This document shows, piece by piece, positions 47,210 to 60,300 of a stretch of 64,000 nt of DNA (positions are counted from its first letter, which is position 1; each line of letters begins with the position of its first letter). This DNA is from Saccopteryx bilineata (lineage: Eukaryota > Chordata > Mammalia > Chiroptera > Emballonuridae). The stretch lies in NCBI RefSeq assembly GCF_036850765.1, contig NC_089496.1, positions 100,774,267-100,838,266 on the forward strand, written 5' to 3'. The translations under genes were made by a program, and so were the position numbers. The notes under the pieces are model-generated. The model did not search any database. It saw nothing but the letters and a program-made list of their open reading frames with translations, and was not told the origin of the DNA.

Positions 47210-48394
47210 GAGACACACTGCGGGGGAGCACCCTCACCTTTTGTTCATAACCACACCTTGGTGGTTGATGGGGCTCACAGCCAGACGGTAGGGGACTGGG
47301 TCTCACGCCGAGAACCTACTGTGCAGTGCACCTGTGAGGTATAGAATGGAGGAGACACAGTCCTTACCTTTGGAAGGTCACAGGCTGTGGGACACAGAAG
47401 AAAACAGTATGGGGTTTGAAGTGGGACCGATCTGGGTAATGCCAGCTCTGGAGCTCTCTGGCTGAGCAATCAGGCGTTTATTTAATGAGCTCTGAGCTTT
47501 GGTTTTCTCACCTGTCATGGAGCTACAAATATCTGTCTTGTAGGGCTGTCATGGCAAATACAATTAGTGCAAAGCCTGGCACTCAATATAGAGATCTCAC
47601 TACAAGTCAACCGAGGAGAAGAAACACTCGCAAAGCTAGCAGAACTAGGCAGCGCTTGTGTGCGTCAAACGTGACGTTCAGCTACAGGCACGCAAAGAAT
47701 TCACTGGGCAGATTGGGTTGGGCCCATCAAGACAGGCCCATAGAGAGGGTGTGAACTTGGGCTTGTTTTTGATTTAGGGCAATAGAGCCCATGGGAAATT
47801 CACATGGTTACTGCAAAGAGCTATGGGCAACTCCTTTCCCTGGGGCCAGATCCTCTCCGCTCTCCACCTCTTTGAAGAGTTGGACACTGTAGGGGAGAAA
47901 TGCCGTTGGCAATGCTGCAGAGGGGAGAGGGCATGGGGTGTTCCGTGAGCTCTGGTGGTTTGGAACAGCTGGAGGGCGAGATTCGAAGGAGGGGCATTCT
48001 GGGAGCAGCTGCTGAGAAGTGGGCCAGGCAAGGGTCGGTCGTGAAGGGCCCTGGACTCCCAGCACGGTCTTCTGAGCTCTGCAGTGAGCGTGTGAGGGCT
48101 GACCTGGAGGTAAGGCGGGGAGTTGATATTCAGTGAACTAGTGATCAACAGCGGCACACACCACAGAGTGCGGGACCAGGACTGAAGAGGGTAAACACTG
48201 GCTGTGGTCCTCACGGACCAATGTGGTGATGCCGGTGTGGGCAGATGCGGAAGTCGGTAGAATACACAGACCTCTAGTTGGGGCTTCCTGACCTGCTGTT
48301 GACAGTAGTCAACTAAATGTGCCAGCTACCTTGAGAGGAGCCTGTTTCCAACTTCCGGGTGAGGTTCTGCGTGAATGCTAGTACCCCGGGCCCC
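47210..48394. other. Intergenic, old repeats only
   Basis: About 47,385-47,595 looks like an antisense MIR. The remainder is unrecognised and possibly a diverged repeat (47.7-48.1 kb). Confidence 0.35.
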
Positions 48395-48760
48395 GGACAG
48401 GTGTCACGGGCTGCGTGTTTGTGTGCCCCCTGTTCATGTTAGCACCCTAACCCCCAATAGGAAGGCATCAGGAGGAAGGGCTTGGGAAGGTAATTAGATC
48501 GTGAGAGACAGAGCCCTTACAATGGGATTAGTGCTCTGATAAGAGGCTTGCGGGAGCTTGGTGCCTCTCGCTGCTGTCCACCATGTGAGGACACGCAATA
48601 CGGCAGCATCTAAAAACCCAGCAGGCTCTCACCAGGCACTTGATCTAACCAGCTCCTTGACTGTGGACTTTCCAGACTCCAGACCATAAGAAATGTGTTT
48701 GCTGTTCAAGCCTCCCAGCCCCCGGTCTGCTGCTCTGGCAGCCCAAGTGGACTAGGACAG
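48395..48760 (+). mobile_element. MaLR-type LTR fragment
   Basis: CCCTAACCCCCAATAGGAAG, GGGATTAGTGCTCTGATAAG, CACCATGTGAGGACACGCAA and CCCAAGTGGACTAGGACAGC follow the order of MST/MLT1-type MaLR LTRs. Ancient; no open frame of note. Confidence 0.65.
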
Positions 48761-49130
48761 CAGGCTGGACAGAGGCAGCAGGCTGGACAGACAGACAGCA
48801 GGGCAGCCAGCCGTGAGCAGGGGCCACCGAGTCTAAAGACATCCTTGCATTCTCTGGCAAGCCCTGCATGTTGGCAGTGACGAGCCAATAAATCAAAATG
48901 TAGGTTTCCTTCACTTCAGATTTGATAACGCAGGGGAGGTCAAAGATTTGAAAGATGTTTCCTTCCCTCTGCATCTCGTTTCTTAGTAGAATGGCCCGCG
49001 CTCATAAAAGTTCAGCAGCTCTTGTCCTCAACCCTCCCCAAAGCCTAGCCTTGCCTAAGAGATGAGACTATGTCACAAACAGACTCCAACACTGGCCAGT
49101 GCAACAGCTCAATTGAAAATTGTTTTTCTT

Positions 49131-49893
49131 ATGCAAATCAAAACTGCAATGAGATACCACCTCACACCTGTTAGATTAGCTATTATTAACAAGACAGGTA
49201 ATAGCAAATGTTGGAGAGGCTGTGGAGAAAAAGGAACCCTCATCCACAGTTGGTGGGAATGTAAAGTAGTACAACCATTATGGAAGAAAGTATGGTGGTT
49301 CCTCAAAAAACTGAAAATAGAACTACCTTATGACCCAGCAATCCCTCTACTGGGTATATACCCCCAAAACTCAGAAACATTGATACGTAAAGACACATGC
49401 AGCCCCATGTTCATTGCAGCATTGTTCACAGTGGCCAGGACATGGAAACAACCAAAAAGCCCATCAATAGATGACTGGATAAAGAAGATGTGGCACATAT
49501 ACACTATGGAATACTACTCAGCCATAAGAAATGATGACATCGAATCATTTACAGCAAAATGGTGGGATCTTGATAACATGATACGAAGTGAAATAAGTAA
49601 ATCAGAAAAAACCAGGAACTGCATTATTCCATACGTAGGTGGGACAGAAAAGTGAAACTAAGAGACATTGATAAGAGTGTGGTGGTTATGGGGGGAGGGG
49701 GAGAGGGAGAGGGAAAGGGGGAGGGGGAGGGGCACAAAGAAAACTAGATAGAAGGTGACAGAGGACAATCGGACTTTGGGTGATGGGTATGCAACATAAT
49801 TGAATGACAAGATAACCTGGACTTGTTACCTTTGAATATATGTATCCTGATTTATTGTTGTTGCCCCATTAAAAAAATAAAATTTAATAAAAA
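49131..49893 (+). mobile_element. 5'-truncated L1, young
   Basis: 763 bp with an open L1 ORF2 C-terminal frame of about 175 codons ending at 49,655, a G-rich 3' UTR tract (49,690-49,735) and an A-rich tail. A perfect 15-bp duplication AAAATTGTTTTTCTT flanks it (49,116-49,130 and 49,894-49,908). It lies about 250 bp beyond the predicted ABLIM1 polyadenylation site, antisense to the gene. Confidence 0.92.
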
Positions 49894-50162
49894 AAAATTG
49901 TTTTTCTTTAGTCAACTTGGTCACTGTGGTCTGGAGAACTGGGCTCACAGTGCTGGACTAGCACGTGACCATTCTGTTGGGTTGCCCCCTCCGACCCGCT
50001 GTCTTATGATAAAGATGCATTACTAAGACTTGGGTTTGACTCTGATTTTGTTCGGTTATCAGAAGTTGGGCTGGTGCTTTTACAAATGACACCAACCTTC
50101 GGGAGGAAGCAGGGAAACGGAAGCAGACACAGCGCGGAGGCATCTACGAATAGAGCACGCAC

Positions 50163-50168
50163 TTTATT
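50163..50168 (-). terminator. Candidate ABLIM1 polyadenylation signal AATAAA
   Basis: AATAAA on the minus strand, followed by GTGCGTGCTC. This is the most distal hexamer before the L1 that ends at 49,893. A proximal alternative lies at 52,200-52,205. Confidence 0.5.
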
Positions 50169-52199
50169 CACCGAGTCGTGAGTACAACAGGGACGCAGGG
50201 GACAGTGCAGAGGGCCGAGTGCCGCTGCAGCAGGAGCGTGGAGGAGGTCTGGATCGTCAGCGCAGCTACGCGGGCCACTGGCCGCCTCTGCAGACCAGCA
50301 ACGTGGTGCCCGGGGTGCAGATGGACAACCATTCACTTTCACGGGAGGACACGACACATCTTTTACACAGCAGTTCTTCCAAACATTTGCTTCCAGAGTT
50401 CTGGAAAGTGGAGGGAGGGTAGGAAGAACAGCAGACCTTCCAACACTTGAAAAAAAAATTCTCTAAACCCAACTGAAATGGAAAGAATTGGGAGAACATC
50501 AAAGCCGGACTGCTGGCAACTCACGGAAATCACACACATTTGTGACCAGTGGGTCTGGGTGTACAACCCTCAGAGAACATCAACTTTGTGGACATCCGTT
50601 TTCTCTTCCGGAGGATAGAGGACCGTATGCATAGGTCACGGTGAAGTGGCTCACCGCCTTCTTGAATGTGGGCGTAGACGGTCTCCTCTCCTACCTTTGG
50701 TGAACGGGCTCAGAAAATGACTTAGGGGTCTTCACTCTTGCAGAGACACTTTGAGGAAGAACCTTATTTAATGCTAACAATTGCCGCTCTGTTACGTTAA
50801 GCATCAGAACATGTTGGGTTTCTTTAATTTTGCCGTGTATACAAACATTGTTTAGAAAGCTCCTTTCAGCTTCAACTGTCCATCTCCCCCTTTCTTTCCC
50901 AGCTGGCCGTTGGTGAAACTTGACCAAACAGAAACACAAACATCCATCTGCAATGTGTCTCAGTCACCACCTCCCCACAGTTTCCTGGGCAGCAAATGGA
51001 AGGACAGTGATTTTTTTTTAATGCCAAAGTAAAAGTTTCTCATTCCTTTTCATTATAACACAGTTGGGTAGTTCCCTTAATACACATCATCCCTATGAGA
51101 TGCTGTCATTGCAAATTTCAAGTCCAAAAGAATCTCCTTTTCTGACATTCTTCTAAAAGGAGTACTAATGAGTGAGCTTTAGAGCACACTGACAAATACT
51201 TGGTGTGTCAAAGGAAAATAATTTTAAACATCAGATAAAATCAAGGTTGAGTAAAACAACAACAAAAAATCCAGGCTGCTTAGGAAGTAATGATTAAACG
51301 GTGACCAGAAATACAGAACAGGGATTCGTAAAAACTGAGCCTGCTCCAGAGGACGCTGAAGCGTTGGGGACACAGTTCAACTTCCACCTTCGTTCATGAC
51401 AGTCAGAGAGAAAGCCCAGTGGGGTCACTCACAGCCTGAAGGGGTCACCTGCCCCTTCTACACACAGGCGAACGCTAACACCAAGTTGGCTTAAAAGAGT
51501 TTTTAGAAGGACTTACTTAGTCAAAAGTGGTTCATTTGAATTTTTTAAACTAGCAAAAGCATATATATTTTATATAATCACCCGAGAAGCAATTCTTTAG
51601 AAAAAATGGTGTTTGCTTTCAAGTGTAAAGAAATTTAGGTAAAAGTTTTATAAACATTTCCAGCAAAGACTTCTCCAAGAAGAGGTGACTGACGTAACCA
51701 GACCGGGAGGCTGAGGATTGAAAAGAGTTGCTCTCGTCTCAGCTCAGAAGCAACAGATTTGGGAGAAGGGGGACATGACAAATAAAAACTCCTGTGTTTT
51801 GTTTTTTTCCACCTTATTACCCATTAACTCTAGCTTCTCTGGTCAAGGTTTCAGAGAATAAGCAGTTTATCGTTAGTTACTGAAGAAGTCACATTACAAA
51901 CATTTCATAACTAACCCAAAACACAGTGCCATTATGTAGCTTGCGGTACACGTTTTCCAACGCTCCCTGTGTCCCGTCATACATCACACAGGAAGACTAT
52001 GTGGTATCCTGGCTTTTATGGGAGGAATCTCAAAAGGAAGCACTGACTCTCATGGTGCCGTCAGAGGCCTCTTCTGCTCCACATAATCAGGGTGCTGAAA
52101 GAATCCTAAGGAATCCCAACACTCAGAAATGTAGCCCTTCTGTCTGCACCAGGGAAGCTTGCCAGGTGTATGACTCCATTCCCAAAGCAGATAGTCCCA

Positions 52200-52205
52200 T
52201 TTATT
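52200..52205 (-). terminator. Possible proximal polyadenylation signal AATAAA in the ABLIM1 3' UTR
   Basis: AATAAA on the minus strand about 2.1 kb after the stop codon, followed by TGGGACTATC. The downstream GU-richness is weaker than at the distal signal. Confidence 0.3.
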
Positions 52206-54260
52206 TGACTGTGTTAACTACTGGAATTTGTATGTGTAGTGCAGGGCAGGGTTCAAGCAGAGAATACTGAGCCCCTGGTGCAGTAGCCTGGACATTTGGA
52301 GAATACGCATGCTGAGCCCCGTTTAACAAAACTGATGGCGTGTTGTAGCCTGTAGATTGGATTTGGCAGTTAGGAGAAGCAGGTTGTTGCCTCATCAACC
52401 ATCTCTCCAGCCGGAGCCTTCTGCTTTGGGGTAGACATGGGGAGCACACTCTACATTAGGGTTCAGTGTCCCCTCTCCAGAGCACAGCACTGCTCTGCTC
52501 GCAAACAGGAGGCTACTGGCATTTTCAGGCAGTGCCCACCTGCATGGTGTAGTTTAAATTTGCTAATACGCTTGACAGGGAGAGAAGCTTTTCTCCCTTC
52601 TAAGATTGGGATGCTGCATCAAATTCAAAAGATACAAGAAAAGAAAAGCTTCATTAGAGGGAACAGGCTTTGGGCTCAGTTCTTTATCAGTGCAGTTTCC
52701 CGTACATGGATATTTGATCTGGCCGTGCAGGGGGCACACCTCATTAACCAATGGGAACATCGAGGGTCCTTTATCAACCCCATCCCGACAGCCCCATCTC
52801 CACCAGCCGAGTGCTGGAACCCTTGTTATGGATGGTGACAAGGAAACACTGGGCATACACAGTGGTTCCCCACCCCTCACACTTTACCAGAGCAAGTCCA
52901 GGACTGGGACACACAGGCTGCCAATGCAAGTGATGTCATAGAGACAATGGGACAGCAGAAGTAATAAATGAAGCAAGAGGCAACTGATACGTACAAAGGG
53001 GCAAAACTGCACGCTGCAGTCTGGCTCCAGACCGAAGAACAGCTGGTCTCCACAGGTCTGGCCGTTTGCAAAATAAGTTAGCAGGCCCAATGCATGTGCG
53101 CGCATGCACACACCACGGAGTCAATGGTGCTAGGCAAGAGACACTAAAAAGGCCAAAATAAGTCAGTTTCAGGCAATCTGCCTTGGAGTTGCAGAGATTT
53201 AAAACAGAAAACCATGCCTTTCCTCAGCCTACTATTGAAAAGACCTTTTAAGTGCAAAACCAGCGTGGCTGTGATTCAATTCCGAGGATGCCAGAGGCAG
53301 AGCAGACAGAAGACGGGAACTCGCATCAGGAGGACGCAGGACTTTTTTTTTTGCCAGAAATGCCATGGCCCCTGGGCAAAAAACACCTAACAGCATGCAA
53401 CTGTGCCAATCTGGAGACAATTTTTCCCTTTCCTTTCTTTACAAAGTGGGGGGGGTGAGGTTAGGGGATGGGGGTTGGGGGGCCAGGGACAGCTCCCATC
53501 CTTGGTGGGAAGAAGAGTGAATCACACTATCTGAAGCAGAAAAAGAGCGAAGGAGGTTTGCCTTTCATTCCTTTCCCTTCTTTTTCTCTTAATTTTTTTT
53601 TGTAATAATAGCTAAGTGATTTGCAAACCAGGTCCGGGCCAACAGTAGAGAACAAGAGCTTGTTAAAAATGACTCCGGCTGCTCACCAGCCCATTCAGGC
53701 GGAGCGCTGGGTTCCCACAGTGAGTTTGGGTCTCCACCCTGTGGAGCCCAGGGCAGTGGGAGGCCTGTGGGCAGAGGCATGTGCAAACGGCTGCCAGCAC
53801 GCGGGCAGGCCCCTCCGGCTCTTCCTTCTCGGCCACAATGCTACAGAATAAATACAGTCATACTTTGGAATTACAGCAGCTGCGTTTTTTCCATGCGGCA
53901 TCCTAAGGGCACTTGCTGGCTCTTATCCGTACAGTCGGCACTATTGTTGGACGACAGTTAAAGGGAAACGAGAGGAGGAGCTCCTGTTGTGTGCATCAGG
54001 TGATGTAAGAAGGTCACATGTGAACGCTACTGTCGAGTGTGGGAACAGAGAGGTTTCTACCCCATTGCTTCTTGGCAGGTGTTGCCGTTGGTTGGACCAA
54101 TGGTTGGCTCCTGGGTGTTTTAACCAGATTCTTCCCCTTGTTGTCGTTGCTGAGGGACAGTAGTTTGCAAATTCTACAATCACATTTGGGCCTTAATACA
54201 ACATCCTATGGGTCACTGCCACCGTCTGTCCTTTTCCTAATTGCTGTCTATGTGTGGGAC

Positions 54261-54374
54261 TTAGAAGAGTTTTGCTTTTTTCTTCATGTCGTTGCGTCTC
54301 CAAAGAGGTAACTTGTCAAACTCCTGTATGGACATGCCGAAGATTTCCCGAAACACTTCTGGCGCTAGGTGGCG
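54261..54374 (-). CDS. ABLIM1: ABLIM1 last coding exon: headpiece core and stop (163-199)
   Basis: 114 nt from an acceptor ending CTCCACAG to TAA. It encodes [20 protein letters not shown], then [17 protein letters not shown]. Visible headpiece marks are the Phe residues of the hydrophobic core, the LW pair, and the KKK cluster with the terminal Phe that in this family contributes to F-actin binding. The reading frame is intact. Confidence 0.95.
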   Translation of the reverse strand, partial: RHLAPEVFREIFGMSIQEFDKLPLWRRNDMKKKAKLF

Positions 54375-57300
54375 CTGTGGAGGGAGAAAAGAGCCCAGGT
54401 GAGTCCTCATGGCCACACAGATGGCCTCGAGAGCTGCTCTCCAGCCTGCAAGTCATCACCTTGAAGAGCAAGGCAGAATGGCGGAAGAGGAGCATACCTC
54501 TGAGGCTTGTCAACAGGGGCTGGATCTCATTATTCCTTACCTGGTTGGGCCGGGTGAGGCCCCCTCCTCACCACACACAAGAGCTGGCGGAATACTAATG
54601 ATTATTGTAACAACACTGGAGGGTGATGGGACATAGGCGGGTGGTTTACTGTGCTGGAGGTGATGCTACTTCAGGTCCTTGGGATATTGAGACGATGAGA
54701 GAAAATGGACCATAACAATAAGAAAGCCAAAGAGAGCCTTCCAAAGTGGCCCTCGGGGAGCCCCGGGCTTTCTCCCGGCTTGGTGATAGGAGTTGAGGTG
54801 GATGGATGCCTGGTCTACCATCAAGGAGAACAGTCATCTGCTGTCCCGCCTAAAAGAGTTCTCTTAGGATGCTGGAGCCATGGTTCTCTGTGCCAGGCTG
54901 ACCTTGCTTACAAAGGTACTGCCTTTTGTCAGGGAAAAAGAACGATTCTTTATGAGGCCGGCAGCCAGGGCTTTTCTTAATTAAAATCATTCAGATGGAA
55001 AAATACTAAGACCAGTCTTCCATGTCTAAGGGAGTATGAGTGCCCAGATGACCCTTCGAAAGGGAATGCGGAAGCAGCCACAAGAGAAACCTGCTCAGAA
55101 CAAATCTCTTCACCGAGCCTTCTCTGCCTGCTCTCCAAGACCTCAGTGGAGGCTTGGGGAAAGACGGGGACTGGGCCATCTGAAGGGGGAGGGGGAGTCC
55201 ATCTGCGCCACCAGCCATAATAATGGCAACACCAAGGTCCCAAAGAAAAGGACTAAAATCACACTGGGTCTCCTGGGTCGTTCTTCCAGGTTTTACTTAA
55301 TGTTGACCTTGTAAGTGTAAGTGTGGGCTTTTCTCCAAACTTATAACTAAATTCTCCCTACAATGAGAGGTTGATCCTTTATTTATATTATTATTATTAT
55401 TACTATTAATATTGTTATTATTTGCCTTCACAGAAGCATGTTTTAGGGGAAAGTTGAAGGAAATGCTCAGGGGGCTGCAGTTGGGACTCAGTTTTTACTT
55501 ATTTATTTACCTCCAGCCTCGTTCTGTCCACATCTCTCAGGATTTTGTTGCGCCCTCTGTTGGTCACCATGAGCATTTCATATGGAAATATCTGAGAAGT
55601 TAAGGAAAAAAACACCTCTTCTAGAACACTGCTGGACATTTGATCAACAAGCAGAACCTACCTAAAATCTAGCACTCCCAAGATGTGGCTGCTAAGACTA
55701 TAACGGGACCGTGTGAGTTTCTAGCATACGGGACAGGTTCGTACATTTTCCCCACTGCCCACCAAGTGTCTCACGTGGCACTGTGGCTTTGGAGGGTTCT
55801 GCTGGGTGAGCAAATACAAATTTACCATGTTCTGGGGACGAAAGTGAAAATTAGAAGAGAACTGAAATTACGGGTACACGTGTGATACGGTAGGGTGCCT
55901 TTACATATACTTCAGCCAGCTTGTTCCAGGGCTGGCTCACGGACCCACGGAGCCAGGCTGACCCAGAAGCCGTGTCTGAGTGGGTGACATGCTGAAATAA
56001 GGCCCAGTTAGTGTCATCAAGGAGCACGGCCGTCGAACAACTCTGGAGGTACAGGATGTCCTGGAGCGAGGGCAACCAACCACCCCGGTTTGCCCGGGGT
56101 CGAAGAGGGTCCCGGGAGGCAAGACTTTTCCGTGCTAACACTTGGGAAGTCCTGGGCAAACTGGGACATGCTGGTCACCCTGTCTGGGACACTCTGCAGT
56201 GCTCGTGGCAGGGGCCAAGTTAATCCCGAGGTCACAGGAGACGTGCTGGTGCTTCCCGTGAACACGTGGCGCCACGCTCCGTGAGGGCTCAGACCCGCTC
56301 CGTATGCCAAAGCAAGCCAGACAGCAAGGTGCTTTCTGACATGGTTGCCTAGCGCACCAGCCTAGAACCGGATGGGCCTCAGCACTGAGGATGGCGAAAG
56401 GACAGAAAACCAGATCCCTCTCAGGATTAAGTCTGAGCTTGCCATTCCCGTAGGAGAGGAAAGAGAACAGCTGCACTTGCCTTTGGTTCCAACATGTTGG
56501 GCATAGACACTCCCCGGTCCATCCTCAGCCCAGGCATGTGGCCGTCCGGGAGGGTCTGCAACAGAGAGGCGGGTTCCAGGAGGAGCGTGTGACCACGTGG
56601 GGGCTGGCGGGAGGACCCTGTGGCCTCCCAGATCTTCCTGTGTGGCTCTCAAAGCCTCTTCACTGATCTCTAGATGTGTCACCTTCATTACTACTATGGA
56701 TTTTTCAAAATGACCTCCTTGTTGAATGAATAAGCACTGGGATACTGCTGTTTTGTAACCAAGTTGGGGAAATATTCTGGCTTCACTGTACTGACTAGTC
56801 CCTGCATTTAGCCAACAAGCATGAAAGTATAGGGTACATAAAAAAACAAACTGTCAAGTTTATGATGGTCAATTTCTTATTTTTATCTTACGTTTCTTTG
56901 CATACTTTCCCTCTTCTCATTCTCTTTCATAATTTCACAGGGTTTAGGTTGGAGGAAAAAAAGGAATAATTCCAAAGTATCTCTTTCCTTTTGGCCAAGA
57001 CAGGAGTTTGTTTTCTATGAGACCAGGCAATGGGGGGAGGGAGGTGGACTGAAGTCCTGAGTTGTTATAACGAGAAGGAAATAAACAGTACATGGGTGGA
57101 CCCCTGATGCTGGTCTACTCCCCACCCCCTAGAGAACTCTTCAAGGCCAGAGGAAGAGAGGCCTCTGACACCTGGTTCATGCCATGTCCCCAAGACCTGC
57201 AGGGACAGCTTGACCTGGGTGCAGGCATGCCTGCGGCCAAGGCCCCTCACAGCTATGGGCTCATGATCACAGGGATCAACCCAAATCAGCAGCTTCTCAA

Positions 57301-60300
57301 CAGAGACCCTTTCCTGGGGAAGCAGCACACATCCGGATTGAAAAATGGCTGTCCTGTTTGGTGTGGCCAACCCCGGAGAGGCCGTGTTCCGTACCTGGTA
57401 GTCTGCAAAGAGAAGAGAGAAATCGTCAGAAGGCACAGTCCACAGAGAAACACGGACATGTTAACAGAGAGACTACGTCCTATTGCCATTGCCCCAACAC
57501 CCCCCATGATGCGTGTGCTCTCCCTGCTCCTAGTCTCTGCACACTCAGCCCATCCGCCCCAAGGCAGGAAACGCCTGCTGGGGTTTAGTTATGAGTTAAA
57601 ATACCTTTTACTCATGGAAGTTTCCCCTGACAACCTGAGGGCATTTCTGCTTTCTCTGCATCTCTGATCACAGCATTTATCACACGAAACTTCTCTCTCT
57701 CTCTCTCTCTCTGACATATGCATTTTGAAGGTAGGGGCCACCCACCACTGTAACTCCCCATATTTAACTGAGCGCTCAGTACACAGTAGGAGCGATGAAT
57801 GCATTCTTATAAACTCGCTCCTCATCGTCTCAAGTCACTAGAGAGCCCTTGAGATTTTAGTAAATGCTCTGTTAGCTCGCAGAGGGAGCATGTGGGCCCA
57901 CTAATGTACTTGTCACTGTTTAACCTCTGCTCAACCTCAGCCAGCCAGTCACCAGAGCGGCCGCAGGGCCCACCTCGCACTCCCCCGCTGACGTCCCCGT
58001 AGCTGTTGTACTGAGCGAAGTCTGTAGAAATGGGCTGAAATGAGAAGAAAAAAACAAAACAGTATTAGAAAATCTATTCCACAGTGATTGTTTGGGAGAC
58101 AGGTGAAGAGGGAGAAAGAATTTACAAAACCTAACAATTCTTCCCAAGCCGAATTCCTGGGCGCTCATAATTTTCTCCCGTTTCTTCTTCTAAGCCTGTG
58201 AAATCTCTTTGTCTTTGGTAGGACATCCGATACCACTGCTCAGCAGGTCCTTGGTAAAGCAAGGATCTCTTGCTAATAAATAATAAAACGTTTCCCCACC
58301 TAGTTACACAATTAGTTATTCCGTGTTTCTGGGGGTAGGCAGGTGGCAAAAGACTTTCCTACATGTACCTTTTCATAGCAGAGATAAAGGCTCACATCAG
58401 TACTTTTTGCTTGATTGTAGAACTATTCACCACCCTATGACTTAATTGAGTTCTTCCTATGAACTTACCCTGGCTATTCTTTCATCTAAAGTCAACTTCT
58501 CTGTCTTTCAATAGAAATATTTATTTTGCCTGTGACTCAGGTTGATTTAACTGATGAGCGAGACTACCATTTTCATTGCTGTCTAACCCTGAGATCATAC
58601 TGTCAGACATTTCCAGCCAATATGTCAGCACTTCACCCAAGACTGAAGAGGGCACAGACTCAGAAACAGTGGGAGGAAAAACCTTACCCGGTGAAGCCCG
58701 TTTCTTCCATAGCCCGGGAGAGATGAGGTTTTCGATGACAGAACATGTGATCCTTAAATGAGAAAGAGGGAAACAAGCAGTTGTTAGGAAACAAGAAGCT
58801 CTAGTCTCTAATGAAATTGGCGATGTATTTTCTACCTTACAGATGAGAAGACTTAGAGAAAAATAATCCAAATAATACTAGGCTGAAATGTTCACAATAT
58901 GCCACCATATTGGGTGAGGCGGAGAGTGCGCGGGCAGTGATATTCCCCAGGAGGGGGAGGGAGGAAGACTTACCCTACCTCCTTTATCTCTAAACCCTCT
59001 GTACAACCGGAAGAACACTCTTATTATTTCCATGTTGCAGGAGAACCAGGAGAGAAGGAAAGTTAAGTATCTTGCCCAAGGCCACTCAGCTTGTAAATGG
59101 CTGAGCAATGGTTTGAACCCAGGGCTATTTGGATGTACAAGCCCAGGCCTCCACTGATGGCAGCAATCACGGACCCAGAAGTCAACCATGAAGTTATGGA
59201 GACCTACTGGCCAGCCACAGTTGGACTCCTGGGAGGCCTGGCATAGGGTGTCCCATCAACAGGATGGTTGCCTCGTACACCGCTGGGCTTTGGGGAAGGC
59301 AGATCTGCACTTGAATTCTGCCTTTGCAACTTGGCAACAGCGCACCTCTGGCCACGGCGTTCCATCTTTGTAAGCCTTCATTCTTGACCCGTGTCGCTAT
59401 AGTGCTATGTATCCTTACAGAATGTAATCACAGAGTTAGCTAAAACTAAAGACTAGCAAACCACCTGACCCAAGGCCAATGCCAGGGAGGCATCCATGAG
59501 GGGCAGCAGGGTGTCCAGTTAAGACTGTAGGCTCTGGGGTTATGAAACCTGGATTCTTAAATCCAAATTTGGCTGGTTATTAGCGATGGGACCTTGGGTA
59601 ACTTGCTTAAGCTTCGTGTACCTGAGCTACAGAATTGGGATAATAATAGTGGTAATAATAGCACCCGCTTCACTGGCACTTCGTGAAGGTGAGATGAAAT
59701 CATGGTTAGCAACAACTCTTGCACAGAGTAAACAGTAAATACATTTTTAAAGAACCCGCAGGAGAGAAGCCAGGCACTAGTTTAGAGCATGGGAGAAGAG
59801 ATCTGGTGGGTGGAGAGATATCCTGATAGACCAGGTCAGCCCAGGACCTAAGTGATCTTCGAAAAGTGTCGAGGACACCACCATTGGTCTTCAGCTCTTG
59901 CACTGAATATACTGATGTAAAATTATACTGCTTAGAAAAAGTTGTTCATGCTCTGCAGTCCAAAAGCATCCTGTTCTCTAGGTGGGCTTCCTTCACGCCG
60001 TCTCCCTCAGAGATGACTATTCTGACCCTCGTGGGCTTGCGATGGTCTAAGGGCTCCCCCACTTGCAGCAGAAAGAAAACACACACTTCAGGAGGAACCA
60101 CGCCATGTCCATAAGCTAAGCTGACAGGACATGGTTTCCTATACTCCCTTTCCTATACTCAGTAATGAGAACTGAGACATGTTTCCCGGAGACATGTCCC
60201 TGCCTCTCCGGGCACAGTCAAGGTCGGCCGCTTGCAGGTAGGTGACCGGCTCTCGGCTCAGGGGAGGCGGTGGGTCTCCTGCTCACCTGAGTTGATTGGA

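Larger units (their letters stand above)
50140..54260 (-). other. ABLIM1: Putative ABLIM1 3' UTR (about 4.1 kb)
   Basis: From the TAA at 54,261 the minus strand has no further coding signature. The first strong polyadenylation hexamer followed by a GU-rich stretch (GTGCGTGC) is AATAAA at 50,163-50,168, so cleavage is expected near 50,140-50,150. A second AATAAA at 52,200-52,205 could give a shorter UTR. No young SINE, L1 or DNA transposon interrupts the interval, unlike the flanking intergenic DNA. The end is inferred; no transcript data are available. Confidence 0.6.

Noticed and set aside
49062..49655. 197-codon open frame as a host gene
   Set aside because: All but the first ~23 codons is the LINE-1 ORF2 C terminus inside a truncated L1.
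55851..56159. Extra ABLIM1 exon or a 102-codon gene
   Set aside because: It falls between two phase-0 exons that already join correctly and shows no abLIM similarity. It may be an unrecognised old repeat.
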